Assembly: GCA_036583965.1 (NCBI GenBank)
Contig: JAZBQD010000001.1
Coordinates: 14,933,892 to 14,997,891 of the forward strand
From: Prunella strophiata
Lineage: Eukaryota > Chordata > Aves > Passeriformes > Prunellidae
Direction: 5' to 3'
Length of the DNA stretch: 64,000 nt
Part shown: in pieces, positions 50,611 through 64,000 of the stretch
Layout of the letters: every line of letters begins with the position of its first letter
Numbering within the stretch: position 1 is the stretch's first letter
The notes under the pieces: model-generated
Seen by the model: only the letters and a program-made list of their open reading frames with translations
Databases searched by the model: none
Told to the model about the DNA's origin: nothing
Made by a program: the position numbers and the translations under genes

Positions 50611-53600
50611 ATTGATGTGTTTCTTACACTAAGGCTTAACCTGTCTCCTCTGAAGTCCAAGGTACAGCAGGACATGGATTTTCTAACTCTTCACACACCA
50701 CATTGCAGTGTTCATGCAAAGCCCTAGAACAATAATTGATATTTTGGCAGAATTTTTTTTCTTTTGCCAAGCTGGTGAATAATGCAGATTTTTATACCAT
50801 CTTTCCTCCTACAAATATCAATTTCAATTTGGCTTCAGCAAGGTCTTAACATAAATATGTGATTAGAGAAGGAATCTAACTTAAATTGCTGTAGTTAATT
50901 TTTATGTACATTAAATGTATGTACTCCAAGCACTCTTCTCCAATGTTACTTAAAACCCTCATATCTTTCAAATGTGGTTTATTCTTAGAAAACTCAAGCT
51001 GCTCCTAGAATTCTGCTCCCAGTAAGAGACAAATTAGATAAAAACAGCTTCTTGAGAGGAGAGAGCTTGCAGAGCTCTTGCAAGTAGACATGGAGTGCTG
51101 CTTAACAGTCTTCTGTGCCCTTTTGGTAAGAATTATCCAATAACTAGTATATAGCAGATAGAATTTCACTTTTCCAAAATGTGTGTAGTGCATCTTCTTT
51201 CCAACCCCAGAAGTTGGAAGGATTGTGAGGGCTCTGGGAATACTGCAGATTTATTTTGGCACTGCCTAGTGCTTTAAGCATCCTGGAAATCAGCATTGGA
51301 TATGTTCTCATAGTCTGGATGTAAATTAGCCATATGTGCATTAGAGGCATTATTTACAGATTGAATTGTGCAACTAACTATACTTAGGGCCTTAGATAAA
51401 TTATTTCTATATTGGGTCCAACTTTTGCTGTCATTTACAGTAATATAAATCTAGGATCACTACACTGAAGTCAGTGGGGTAATTACTTTGAATTTTCTCC
51501 AGTGTGATGGAGAGCAGAATTTAGTCTCTGGTTATTATTTGCAGCTCTCAAGGATTTTCCCCTACACTAGGAAACTACTGAGGCTCTTCTGTCACTTTGT
51601 CCACTCTCACTTTAGAATTATGCTCAGAAAGTGTACCTGCCTGTGAAAACAAGGTGACACAGGCAGAGTTCTTTGGTTTTGGAGTCTGAGTAAATAAAAA
51701 TGAGAACAGTTACCTGGTGTTAAAATCTCTTGTTGCTTTGCTTTTCATATTCCTTTGTCTTTGCTTCTGAAAGTTTGCAACTGGAGTTCTTTCTGGTTAA
51801 ACCTCACTAAAAAAGTCACAACTATGTCAGGACATAGACATCACCCTCTGAGCATCTTCACCACCACTTTAAAAGGTGCTTTAGCAAAAGTGATTTGTCA
51901 TTACCTCAGAGTTTTCACTGTATCTTCACAGTTTGAACCAATGATGCATCCTCATTTTCTGTTGATGTTTGACAGCATTGCCCATCAATCACTGAAAAAG
52001 CAGTGAGTAACAGTAAAAGCTCTCTACAGCAGCTCTTCTGAAATTCCCATCAGCTAGAAAATTATGAAGTCAAAGATGGAGCATACTAGTCTCAATAGAA
52101 AGATAGAAACCATGCTAACACATCAGCAATTGTTCTCTAGAAACACTCTGGCTGATGCTGGGGTAGTGTGATTGTCCATATAAGAGCACAGATGTCTCAT
52201 CATCCAGCAACATATGATATTAAGGCATACCAATGTTGGATGCAACTTCGTAACTGTGGTTCAAAAGCTCATGTTAGGGGAACACACTGGGATACTGGTT
52301 ATATCTTTTTCAACTCAGTGTTTCTAATGAGAAGAAGATGTCTGAATGTATTTTCTGTAAGTCATAATCATTTGAAAAAATGCATTAGCAGGCACAGGTC
52401 TCATAAGTGATTTTAAATCATCTCCATATTTTGTTTTCCTTCAGCTTCTCCTTTGTTTCTTTGCTGCTGCTGCTCAATCTCATTTTTTTTTCTCCCCATA
52501 TTACTGTAACAGCATGTCTGCCTTCATTCCCAGTGATAGGAAGCCTATGTGATTAAATGCTTCACTTTGGCAATCAGAAATTCTTGTTGTTTATTTATTG
52601 AAGGGTCTTTTGTGCAGCGTCCTGCCACTGCCTGGGTCCTTCCATTCCTAGTGACCGTATCAAGATGTCACAAAAGCTGATAATTGCACAACTGCTGAGT
52701 TTGAGCAGCTTAGTAAAGGCTGGACAGTGCTGAATAAAGAGGCACAAGACTAATATTACTGTGCAAATAACCTTTACTCAGCAAAACTCACAGGCAGTTG
52801 TAAATACTAACTTAAATATCATCCCAGCCAAGATACGACTTCTCAGGGTCATCCCTGGAATTACTTAAATTGCAGAAACAGAGATTTGCTTCAACATTTA
52901 AGTATTCAGCATATGTTCCCAAAGACTTTCATCCAGTGGCATAAAATTGTGAAATTTTAATTGTGAGAAAAAAAAGAGGTAAAGAGAGGTTAGAGCAGTT
53001 GATCTGAGCATGGCACTGGGGGGACTTCAGAATGCAGATTCCCTGGGTCCATTGTTATGTTTTCTACAGGAAAGCACAGACAGGGAAGGAATCAGGGCAG
53101 AAATCAGGCAGAATCAGGCAATATCTTTTATCTGTAATCAGAATTTGATCATTTCCAGCTTCTAGGTCTTGATTAATTTTTATATTTTAAATTATGGAGC
53201 CATTTTCTTCACATGCAGGTATTAATATATCGATCAAGTCTTTTAACCTTTTTTCTGATAAAGTAAACAGATTAGGCTGCAAACATCTATCCCTACAAGG
53301 CAGATATGCCAGATCTTGAAATCATTCTTTCCTGATCTATTTTCAATTTTCCATGGCTTCTTTGAAGTGTGAACACCAAGACTAGTCATGATATTCCAGT
53401 AGTTTTCCCACCAGCTCACACACAGCTGTACTTCTTGTGCCAGAATCCCTGGCCCAGTAATTCTGCTGCTAGCTTAGGTTTAGGAAATTCAATCTAGGGT
53501 ATTAAAACACTTGCTATATATTTTCCCTGCATAATTGGAAAGCAATGAGAGATCAAGCAATGGATCAAATCTGCGGGGGGAGAAAAAAAAATTCAAATTC

Positions 53601-56600
53601 TCAAGTTAATTGTCCTGAAAAGTTTGGAGAAATTTACTGCAGAGATACTCTCCCATAGAGCAATCAAGTGCTGGCTGTAAGTCTGTTTATGCTTTGGACA
53701 CATCTGTATGGCAGCAGCATAAAGAGTGTGGCATGCTGTTTAATATCTGTCAGACTTCTTTTTTAAACCACTTAATAAGCATGTATGTAAATTCTACGCA
53801 ATAAAAAAGTTCTTACAACTAGAACAAGAATAACCTTTTATGTGGTGGCTCCCACCCTTAATCCCAGCTTCTACATGCCAGTTCCTCCCCCCACTTTCAC
53901 ATCCCCATTTCTTGACAGGTGCCAGAATGTTTCAGAATTTTCCTGCAGCTTCACCATGGGAACTGCCATTTCACCAGGAATGAATTTGACCCGCTGAGCA
54001 ATAAAGCTGAGGCAAAACACTCACACTCCAGCCAGGATGGGGGAATTGCTTGTTTTTCTATTGGCATGTTCTCCTCTGGCAATTTTTTTTTCACCAAGGA
54101 GCGTTCCATGTTCATTCAGCCTTCCTCTAACTTCACCTTGAGAAAGAAACAGGGCTTTGAAAGTGTCGTTTTCCCAGCAACAGCTGCTGCTTTTAGCATC
54201 CAACAGTCTTTAAATCCATAGAAAGCTAGTTTATATGGACAGGGAAGCATTAAATGCTAGGAAATGAGGGTCTTTAGGTAACTATTCCAGATCTGCTATA
54301 TCTGCAGTTACAGCAATTGGTGGTGTAGGTGGTGTTCTTTTACTGGCTTTTAATGAGACACATTTATTACTGCCTTGCGATAAACCAAAGTACAGCCATA
54401 AAAGTGACTTTCATTGAACATTTGTTTGAGTTCTGCCTGGGTCTTATAAAGCTTCATTTGTTCAAGACTTCAGTTTTTGTTTTACATGCCTGCCACCTTT
54501 TTGGTAACAGCTGTTATCTCCTTCCCTAGCTGAATACAATAGGCTTACCTTCCACGACACAACAGGAACTTGTTTCATGACCTGTGTGAGATGGAGCTGG
54601 GATTTGGTCCTTCATAATCTGCTAAATCAGCAGAGTATCCCAAGTCCCTCCCTACAACCAGGCAGAAAGTGGGTTTGAAACTGTTCATGTTTGTTTGTTA
54701 AAATTTCACAGCAGTTTAAAACAGTCACTGTGCAGGTTGGTAACAGAACTGAAATTTTAGAACAGCACCAAATCCAGCAGTCTTTGTTCAGGGGTCTGAA
54801 GACCCATTGGCTTGAGAGATCCTTGATAGACTCAAACCTTCAGCCACAGCATGGTGATAAAAATAAATGTGCTTTTTTTAGGTCCAGCAGTGAATTTAAA
54901 GCTTATGCATTTCCTTCATCTGCTGGGCTAGTTCACATTTCACTAAATATATGTTCCAATATTGCAGCTAAACTCTCTGGAAATATTCTGCAAGAAATGT
55001 TCTTAACAATTCACCTCCGTAAGTTAATACCTATTAAAACCTAAAAATGAATTAGATTTGGAATTTCCTGGATTCTTGTGTTTGTCATGCAAATTTTCAG
55101 TGCTGTTCTTTTTATGATAATATGAAATAAAGTAGTTTCTTATAGTAACATTGTAAATCATTTGCTTTCTATTACATGCAGCTGGTTTTGTTACAGTAAT
55201 GATTTTGTATGGGTGCACACTGCAGTGCATATTAAAGGCAATGAAACATTCTTTTTTTCAGGGCTCACATGCAATTGATGTTTGTGCAAATATAACCAGA
55301 TAATGACAAAACAGTAATTTATTATAATATATTAACGAGGTTGTTTTTTCTCTCTTCTCCCAAAATGCACCTTCTTCTAAGCTGCCCTTCCCCCCACAGC
55401 AAATCCTTTTTTTTTTCCCCTTGTTTACAAAAACGATTCCCCACCCTTGCAGATGCAGATTAGAGTTTTTCAGCTCACTAGAGATCCAGAATCAAAATGG
55501 AAACCAGCTGGTGCTTTTACGCGGGTGTCTTACTTTAGCTTACTCAAAAGAACACAAGATGAACGGTAAGAATTAAATAAACCACAAATTATTTTGGGGA
55601 CTGTCTGGTTTATATTAGAAGTAAACTTTTCACTGCTGGCTGTTGTTTCAAAACTATTGCCTCTATTTTTGATATTCATCCTTGGGATCTAACACAAACT
55701 ATGTCTTACTAGTTTAATCCATTGTTAGGCCATGTTTAAATATCTTTTATTATAGTCATGTGCTATAAAATAGTTCTCACTGGAGTTTGCTGGCTCGAAG
55801 CCAAAGGGTAATACAGCTTCAAGTGGCACAGCGCAGTATTAAAAGAATTTTTTTCCTTTGGTGTTGGTACTTACCAATTTCACACCTTGAAAAGAGCCTA
55901 ACTACATCAAAATGTGATGTATCTACTTTGAGTGCAGGGACTAGACAAATATTATAGCACGACAGGAGAGCAAAGAAAACATTTCAACTGTATCAACAGT
56001 ATATTCATTTTAGTGCCTGATTAGCAATTTGTGTAATTCCTTGCTGCAGAGCCTAGAAATTATACACATAGGTTTTTTCAAGCTTCTGCTTTTAGAAGTA
56101 ACTTTGTTTTTAACTTCCTGCAGCATTACCACTTACAGGATTACAATGACCATTATTTTAGCTCATAGTTAATGTTAAATTAATTCATTCATATTTAGAA
56201 AGATTTTTCTTCCTCCTCTGAATTGATAATTGAACTAAAGGTGTAACATCTCCAAGTTCAGTCTCTGACAGAATTATTTTTTCTCATGGAGAGTCACAAT
56301 CATGCAAACACTACCAATAAAGTGAATAAAGAACAACAATAATGCTTAATAATGTGGACCTTCAGTTCTGCAAGCATTTTGGCAGGAGCAGATTGCTTCC
56401 CTGATACATTTCAAAATATTTCCAGGTATGGACCAGGTTCCACTGAGGTGACCAAGGATTAGAACAAAAGAATTGCTACCATTATTTCATCACTGTGGTC
56501 CTGTACCAGCACCTTCATTCTAGGGTATTATGACTTTTAGTTCTGTTGTTTCAAATATTCATGGGGAAAACATGCCCAGAAGGGAAGGAAAGAGACTGTA

Positions 56601-57458
56601 AGGAGCAGTTAACCTCTGCAGCTTCCAGGGAGAGCACTAACATTCAATATATGCCAAACCTGGCCCATTAGGTTGAATAATGAGTGAGTATATCTGAAAC
56701 TTTGTACCAGACAAGATGAAAACAGATTGGGCAGGCTATTGTACCACAGTTTATTACCTAGTGAAATGTAATTTGATCCATTTGCAGGAGGAAGAACCAA
56801 GATGCTTGTTTCAGAATTCAATTGTTCCAGAAAGATGTAAGTACCCCGGTGTTGTTATTTTTATATCGATTTTTATGAAACACGTGTAGTTACATTTTTA
56901 CAAGGCAGGAGGTTCTTTTAATGATGGCAGCAAGACAAGCAGTGCAAATGTTAGGGGGCTGACTGCATTCCTCTGTCAGATGACAGAGGGCAAGAATATA
57001 TAGTTTAACTTCAGTCTTACAGGAGTAAAACCAGAACCAGACACTCAACACCAGACAAGTTGCAGTCAGGTTGGTTCCTGGAGAGGTGAGTTTCTGCTAT
57101 TGCTTCAGTCTCCCACTTTCCAGGTGGGATGTTTGGTGAAATGAATTCACAGACAAAGGCTTGGGCTAGATTCACCACAGAGAAACTTTAGTGGTGGAGT
57201 TTCAGCTTTATATATGAATTAGGCTATTGATTTCAAGGTGTGGTGCTCTCTGCTGCGATTTAGATATTTTTACATATTGATTTTATTTTTGAAAGTGAGA
57301 ATAACTTTGAATTTTGATCCTGCGTGCCTGAATTTGCAATAAGCATGTTAGCTAAAGATTATGCTTGTATCTTTAAAAGGGAAATAAAATTTCATGAGCA
57401 TATTAAATTCTTCCTTTTCTTTTTTTTTCCCTGAGACCCTCTTGAGTTGAAATTAAGG

Positions 57459-57480
57459 AAAAAAAAAAAAAAAAAAAAAA
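57459..57480 (+). repeat. A22 homopolymer run
   Basis: Twenty-two A residues immediately before the first copy of the 382-bp tandem duplication. Confidence 0.85.
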
Positions 57481-57482
57481 GA

Positions 57483-58274
57483 AAAAGAAATAAATGTTCC
57501 TGAACTTGGCTATTATATAAATCACAGTAGAAATGCTGTTGAGCCAGGCATTGCTGTGTTTGGGAAACTAGCCATTAAGCCAATATCAAATGAGACATAT
57601 ATATTTGGATATAAAACTCAGCTTGCTGCATACCTTTGGGAAGAAAAAACCCCAAATGTCACACTCCATTATTATTATGGAAATACTTACTGTGAACCAA
57701 AAGACTGTAAATAAATTAACCCAGGAAATCACACAGGTACCCAGGTGTCTTAGACTATCACTTTATATTGAAGGTGTATTGAAGGCAAATGGACCTTTAC
57801 ATTTTTTGGATATCCAATCATAGCTACTGGTGCTTTTCTTTTGTATTTATCTTTCACATCAAAAAGAAGAGAAAGGAAAGAAAAACAAAAGAAAAGAAAT
57901 AAATGTTCCTGAACTTGGCTATTACTATAAATCACAGTAGAAATGCTGTTGAGCAGGCATTGCTGTGTTTGGGAAACTAGCCATTAAGCCAATATCAAAT
58001 GAGACATATATATTTGGATATAAAACTCAGCTTGCTGCATACCTTTGGGAAGAAAAAACCCCAAATGTCACACTCCATTATTATTATGGAAATACTTACT
58101 GTGAACCAAAAGACTGTAAATAAATTAACCCAGGAAATCACACAGGTACCCAGGTGTCTTAGACTATCACTTTATATTGAAGGTGTATTGAAGGCAAATG
58201 GACCTTTACATTTTTTGGATATCCAATCATAGCTACTGGTGCTTTTCTTTTGTATTTATCTTTCAACATCAAAA
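57483..58274. repeat. Near-identical tandem duplication, unit about 382 bp
   Basis: Copy 1 (57483-57864) and copy 2 (57892-58274) are separated by 27 purine-rich bases. I see no substitution between them, only three single-base indels: an extra C near 57924, a missing C near 57954 and an extra A near 58265. The two copies therefore contain the same 77-codon open frame (57590-57823 and 57999-58232), which is not a recognised gene. The event is either very recent or an assembly artefact. Confidence 0.95.
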
Positions 58275-60165
58275 GGCATTCTACTTTTTTAGAAAGCCCC
58301 TTCTGAGTGTGTGGAAAGTATCAGCAACTTCACAGATTGAGGTTTATTCATTCACTTTTCTGTCTTTTTTGTTTGTTTAAAAATTGTGGCTTTTTTTTTT
58401 TTTTTGTTCCATACAGGTTTTAGAGTGACTCCTGAAATGTCTAAGTAACTGACACACCTTTTTTTTATTTTATTTCTTTTTCAACAGCATGGTGTCTGTG
58501 CCATTTTTGTAGCTACTCTTTCAAATACTGATCTCATATTGTCAACAGCAACCCTGTCCCTCCAGTAGGACTTAACCTCTTCTCACTCTTTCTGATTTTG
58601 TACAGTCCTGTCTTGTCCCTAGAAGAAAAATTCCCATCTGAATTTCTTCACCTTCACCTGGATGTTGTTCTGTCTGATGCTCCTTCCATCCCCATTCCCT
58701 CTGACAGAAGAGCCTCCTGTTTTCACAAATCTCTTTTTACCTTTGTGTTTACAACAGACAGTGCTACCCTTTCCCTCTGGTCCCAGCTGCTGCAGCAACC
58801 TGGCCATGAAAGCCACACATCTCCTGCATTTCTACTCAAGCTTTTTTGCTGGGTTTTAGCTCAGTACAGACTTCTAAAGCCAAGAGCAATCCCATTTTGT
58901 GGTACATGACAAGCAATGCTGCCAGATTTCCCCTGGGAGATGCTGGAAACATCATCTGCCCCTGCAGCCCAGTCTCCAAGAACCAGCCTGAAAGCTGCAG
59001 CTGGAGGTTGGCAGCCCTTCTTCCCCTGCTGCAGCTCTCAGAGGATCACTGATACAATTTTAGTACTTGAAATGATGCCTTACAATGGTTACAAGAATAT
59101 TCAATCCTGGACATAACAGGGAGTGATCTCAGCTGCAAAATCTCAGGTGGGGATGCAGAGCCACAGACTGGCAGAGGAATATCCAGAGGAGGGCTTTGGA
59201 TCACACCCATTCCCAATGCACATTTGTATGAAGGAAGACTCTTCAAAGCTCTTTGAAATGTGTCTGAATACATAAAGAGATTCCAGTGGTTTAAACTTGT
59301 TTGAAAATCCCAGATGCAAAGCAATTGCAGTGCATTACACCTATCACTTCCCCACTTCCTTGTTTTTTCAGTCTGCTTTAAATGAAGAAGCATCTGAAAT
59401 CCATAAATTTTATTTCTTTATCCTCATTTGAACACTACTGTAGATACCATTAACATGCCCATACATTGGAAACCTCAAGAAACATATCTGTATAATATGT
59501 TTAAAGATTTGTCATGTTGCAGTAGTGGATAGAGGCAGAAAAACCTGAAAATCAGTTATTTAGAAGCATGTAGTGATAATGAAGAACCTTATCTGTGGTG
59601 AAGTAGTAGTGCAGTTTTTTCTCTCATTTGCACAAATATGCCAGGTAAGTATGTAAATTAAATAAATATTGGTTTGAATCAGAAATATGTCCTATTTTTT
59701 GTTATCTTCTTATTTAGAAGATATCAGCTGTCTTTGCACAAGAGTTGTTTTACTTCTGCTGTCCCTAGAAGCTGAGTGTTCTTGTGAACTGATCTTTCCA
59801 GAGTATTTCTGTATGTGGGCTCATCACAGCTGCTGAAATCAGGCATAAAATACACTGTTAACCTCGAAGGAACAGAAAGATCTAAGTTTGCTAACTTTTG
59901 CTGTGCAAGGAGGAAGAAAAAAATGTATCAGAGGATGTCCTTCTCCCCCGTTTCCTGAGTGGAAATGGATACAGAGACAATAGAGAGGTGATATTACACC
60001 CTAGAGCCAGATCTGGGGACATTTACCAAGCTAAATTAATCCATCACAATCATCTCAGTTTGTTCTGTCCTGAGGGAGACAGCATTCAAAAAAATAATCA
60101 CGGGATCTTTATTCCATAATCTGCCTTTTACAGCGATGCAGAATTTTTAGGGCAAGTGATGAATG

Positions 60166-60167
<2 letters not shown>

Positions 60168-60202
<35 letters not shown>
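60168..60202 (+). repeat. A35 homopolymer run
   Basis: Thirty-five A residues followed by gaagaagc. No recognised retroposon precedes it. Confidence 0.85.
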
Positions 60203-60204
<2 letters not shown>

Positions 60205-63200
60205 AGAAGCACAAGGAAACAGCAACAATTGAGAGTTTACAGAATATTAGACTCTGCAGAAGCTTCACCCTGGGGATGAAGGAGCCTTCCTTGGGAAGCA
60301 ATCACTGTTGGCCCTCTGGACAGAGCACAGCAGAATGTTCCTGGAAACAGAGGCTATACCTGTAGATAGTATCTGTGTTTTATCTGAACAGCAGATAGCT
60401 TTACAACTCACCTGCAGCAGTCATTGTTAAGGGTCAGATAAGCTCATAGTTCATAGTGGAAAAAAAGCCCCAACCACCCTGCCCAGCCCAGCCCAAGATG
60501 AACACATCTGATAGACATATGGACAGGAGGGTGATCTGGAAGTTAGCTCTTCACAGCATGGCGATAAAAACAACTTCCAGATGAAATCACAGGTGTTCAT
60601 CAAATTCTCTTTTAAAACACCCCAAAATCTAAAAAAAGCCCTGAACTGAGATTCTTAGCTGTGTCAAAATAAGGAAAAACATCTCATGGTGTCACGGCAG
60701 TAGAGCAGGGAAGGGAAAAGAGCTGTGAAGTGAACAAGACTAATGGGTTAATTAACAATTATCCCTATCTGCAGTGGAAAGCTTCTCTCTTTACTGAGCC
60801 ATGCTGGAGATTATTTGAATGACAACGGGGCTTAATCTGGCTCATGCTCCTAGACAGTGTCAGAGGCTGGCTAAAACTCTGCCCTCCAGCCTCTGCTGTG
60901 GAACTGTTATTTGGTGCCTGTTCTGGCTATGGATAGATTTCCCCCTGACCACTAACTCTGCCTGGTTATATTGGCAGTAGCCACTCTGGGGGTTTGGGTT
61001 TACTGGTAGAGGACATCAAGGTCCTTTAGAGCAGAAGATTCCCCAGCTGGAGCAAATGGGACTGCTGGAAACACTTGGTGGGGCAGAGCAGCGTTAATGC
61101 TGAGAGGATAGAGTGCAGCTTTGGGTTTGCTGCTTTCACTGTTATGGCACAGTCAGCAAGGTAGAACTTGAATCTCAAACACCTCATTTTACAGTAGGTT
61201 TGGCTCTGCCATCTCTGAGGAGCAGACCAAGGCATCCAGAGAGCGTTGAGCCCTCTTCCTGCTTTCCATTCAAGTTAAATAATTTCCTTGCGCAGTTGCC
61301 TCACCTGAATTTTATTTCCGAGGAGCTGCTGGTAGTTTTCAAGGTGATTTACCAATAGCCCAGTGATAGGAGAGCAGATGGGGATGTGATCAGGTCATGG
61401 TCGCCCTACGGTCCCTTTGTGGAGCGCAGTTAACTGATAGCTGGGTGTAATGGCTTCATCTGCTCTGCAGTTCACTGTCCCATCAGGGAGCTCGTCCCCC
61501 TACAAACGGCAGAGCTCCTGCCTGCTGACCTTTGCTGCAGATCTTTGCAGTACATCAAAAAGATTAATGGTGAGAGCTGGTAGTTTCAAGACCCAGCTCT
61601 CCAAGTAAAAGATATTTTTTAATTACTGTCCAACCCTATTAGGCAGAGGATTGTATAACATGTGTTTCCTTTTAGGGATGAACTGCCCCAATGGCAGTCG
61701 CAGAGCACTTTTGCATAACTCTTTCCCCCTCCCCCTGGCCCTATCTTTGTGCTGATGTGTTAACGTGCAGACATCCTGCTAATAGCTTGGATATGCTTAA
61801 TCTTAAAAAGCAATTTTGAGGACGGGGTTGCTCTCTGCTACATCCCTGGGGGGGGCTGTTTCCCAAGAGTGGGCAGCACTGCCAAGTCGTTTTGGGATCT
61901 TAACTCCTTACTGCCAGGTCTGATTTCCCTTCAAAGATAAATCTCTCTCCCTTTACCTCTCCAAGTACCATCCCTGTTTTGACTCGAATGTTTGGTTTAT
62001 TTTCTGGTTGGGTTCTCATGAGTTTTACCCATATTTTTATCCTTTGATGGGGGTCTAATTACTTAAGAGAGGTTCCCAAGCATCTGCAGCAACAAATTGG
62101 CATTTGTGTTTTAGGGGCACTTTCCAGTATTATCTGAGGTCACAGTGTTAGGACAGTGAAATCCATTATTTTTCCACAGTGTATTATTTCTTGAATTCAA
62201 GCAATAGTTTTCATGTGGACAGAAATGTTTAAAAGGTCTCTACCAAGCAAAGCTTCACTCACTGGCTTTTAGATTTCCATTAAACTGGGATGAATCCTTC
62301 AGCTTTTACTTGTATGAGTGATTAGCAGCCCTTCAAGCAGACTTAGATTACCTGGATAATTACAGGTTTTTCAAATGTGAGATGGTTTAGGATCAGACCC
62401 ATCATTTCCAGTGAGTAGGGTTTGCAGGGTGAAATCTTCAGCTGTACTTCAGAAATTATCTGGTCTTCTGCTTTCTTTGCTAGCCACCCCTGCTGCTGGT
62501 CAAGCAGAAACGTTCCACTGTTCAAATACCTGGCAACAACTATTTAATTTGACAATTTGTAGATGGTATTCCTGTATTACCCTTTAGGACCTTAATAATA
62601 GGTTTTTCTTTAGTGAAGCATTAGAACATTAAAGGCCATAAATTCCACAGTCACCTGTATCCATTTATTGCTAATTTATTATGGAACATATCATAAAACT
62701 TTGCTTGACATATAGGCCTCTTCATAACTATAAATCTTTTTTCAACTGTTTAGATAACTTACACTTAAGTTCAAGGAAAGACCTCTATGAACAAATATTT
62801 TAAACATCTATTTATTATGCAACACTAATACGTACAAACTATGTGGCAAATGCTGAGAAATATTACTCTATAGTCAGATTTATTACTTCAGGCTTTTGGG
62901 GGATATATCTATTATAAAAATAAAATAAAAACTTTGTGTCAAGTATCTGCTTTATTAAAAGGTTTAAAAGCTCTAAATGAATAGAAATGTTATTGAAATT
63001 AACATCAAATATATAAACGTTTCTCTTCAGATTAAGTTTACCATTTGTAACCTGGAACTGCAGGAAGGATTGTAAGTGTGTTTCACAGAGGAGAGCAACA
63101 CCAAAAGTTATCTGACTTGGTAATTCTATATCTTCATAATGTCTATAATGTCATTGTTGCTACAGAGCTTGACCTTGCTCTCATGAAGGCACTTTAAAAA

Positions 63201-64000
63201 TCCCAATGATGCTGGATCATATATAGGTATATAGAAATAATTTGGGCATTTAATTTCTTCTCATCTCAAATAATTGCTTGGGATTGGCACTGTTTATATT
63301 TGTTGCTTTTTAATTACCTGCTGTTGTTTCATATGCGAAAAAGAAAACATTTTCTTCCTTGTGGTGTATAAATTCAAGTTGCTTGGACAAACAAAACCAG
63401 CATTCTACTAAATGCTACTTTTCTTTTTTTTCTTTAACATTTTTGCCCTGGCTGAATTATTAGCATATGTATTTGCAAATCATACATATGCATTATTAGC
63501 ATATGTAGTAAAGTAATTGGTTTTAGCAGCAATGCACATGCATACACCCAGACAGCTCCTTTAGCAAGAAGTTGGTTTGTAAAAATATTGTTTGGGTGCC
63601 TCATTAAAAGGCTCTGTTTTATTAGTCCTTTTTCTGCAAATGAGTTTGTTTGCACATGGAAGGTCATATTTTTTTTTGAAGCAAATTCCCCTCTCAGTGC
63701 TCTCCCCATCAGTTCAGCTTGGTGTGTGTTTGCAAATGCTCTGTGGCCTCAGGATTTTCTTATAAATTGTTAAACTATATGACCAAAATCACAGTGTAAG
63801 GCCAAAACAGTGCAGCAAGCACAACTCTTAATTGGTATATTAAAGTCAGAAAAAAAGGGAGGGAAATATTCTACAATCTACTAAATGCTACTCTTTAAAG
63901 TGAGCTTGTTCATAGCAAACTAATTAAAACTGTGCAGATTTTTTGTGTACTTGAGAAAACCCAAACCCAGCTTACTCTAACGCAATCACAACATCATTAG

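Larger units (their letters stand above)
44351..64000. other. Intergenic DNA upstream of RAB11FIP2, no gene recognised
   Basis: No coding exon with family similarity or convincing splice context was found on either strand. In mammals the next genes on this side are CASC2 (non-coding) and FAM204A; no FAM204A exon was recognised. The stretch holds an A-rich region near 44.75-44.85 kb, the AACC/GGAA compound microsatellite near 50.2-50.6 kb, a 382-bp tandem duplication near 57.5-58.3 kb and an A35 run at 60.17 kb. A longer, less AT-rich block from about 60.7 to 61.9 kb looks like possible regulatory DNA. Confidence 0.6.

Noticed and set aside
50169..50727. Overlapping frames of 104-168 codons on both strands (Lys-Glu-Gly-Arg and Phe-Leu-Pro-Ser repeats)
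   Set aside because: They are translations of the GGAA/TTCC microsatellite, with no recognisable protein.
57590..58232. Two identical 77-codon frames as a duplicated small gene
   Set aside because: Identity follows from the DNA duplication, including parts outside the frame. The translation has no recognisable feature.

Overview
The window is vertebrate nuclear DNA, most likely from a bird and probably a passerine. The evidence is two degraded CR1 LINE 3' ends, a solo retroviral LTR of the kind common in songbird genomes, AT-rich gene-poor flanks, and one split gene whose protein is close to amniote RAB11FIP2. The species cannot be named from the sequence.

Layout. 1-10361 is AT-rich intergenic DNA with two CR1 relics. 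10362-10886 is a 525-bp solo LTR on the minus strand, bounded by a perfect 6-bp target-site duplication. About 11.8-16.14 kb is the probable 3' UTR of RAB11FIP2. 16143-43601 is the RAB11FIP2 coding span on the minus strand, with five coding exons: 43249-43601, 31965-32407, 30807-31266, 19957-20002 and 16143-16370. Every junction is GT-AG, the phases agree, and together they encode 509 residues (about 512 in human). A strong CpG island at about 43.65-44.35 kb covers the 5' end. 44.35-64 kb is upstream intergenic DNA in which I recognise no coding exon; it holds a compound AACC/GGAA microsatellite and a recent, near-perfect 382-bp tandem duplication.

The only gene I can support is RAB11FIP2, a class I Rab11-family interacting protein. 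It has an N-terminal C2 domain, three NPF motifs for EH-domain partners, and a C-terminal coiled-coil Rab11-binding domain, and it acts in recycling-endosome traffic. All of these parts are intact, as is the serine matching human Ser227.

The most unusual structural feature is a perfect, uninterrupted (AT)n tract of about 1.5 kb (751 units) inside intron 3. The two ORFs of over 500 codons across it are artefacts of the repeat. I found no previously undescribed protein system. The remaining interest lies in repeat biology, possible assembly artefacts and candidate non-coding regulatory blocks.
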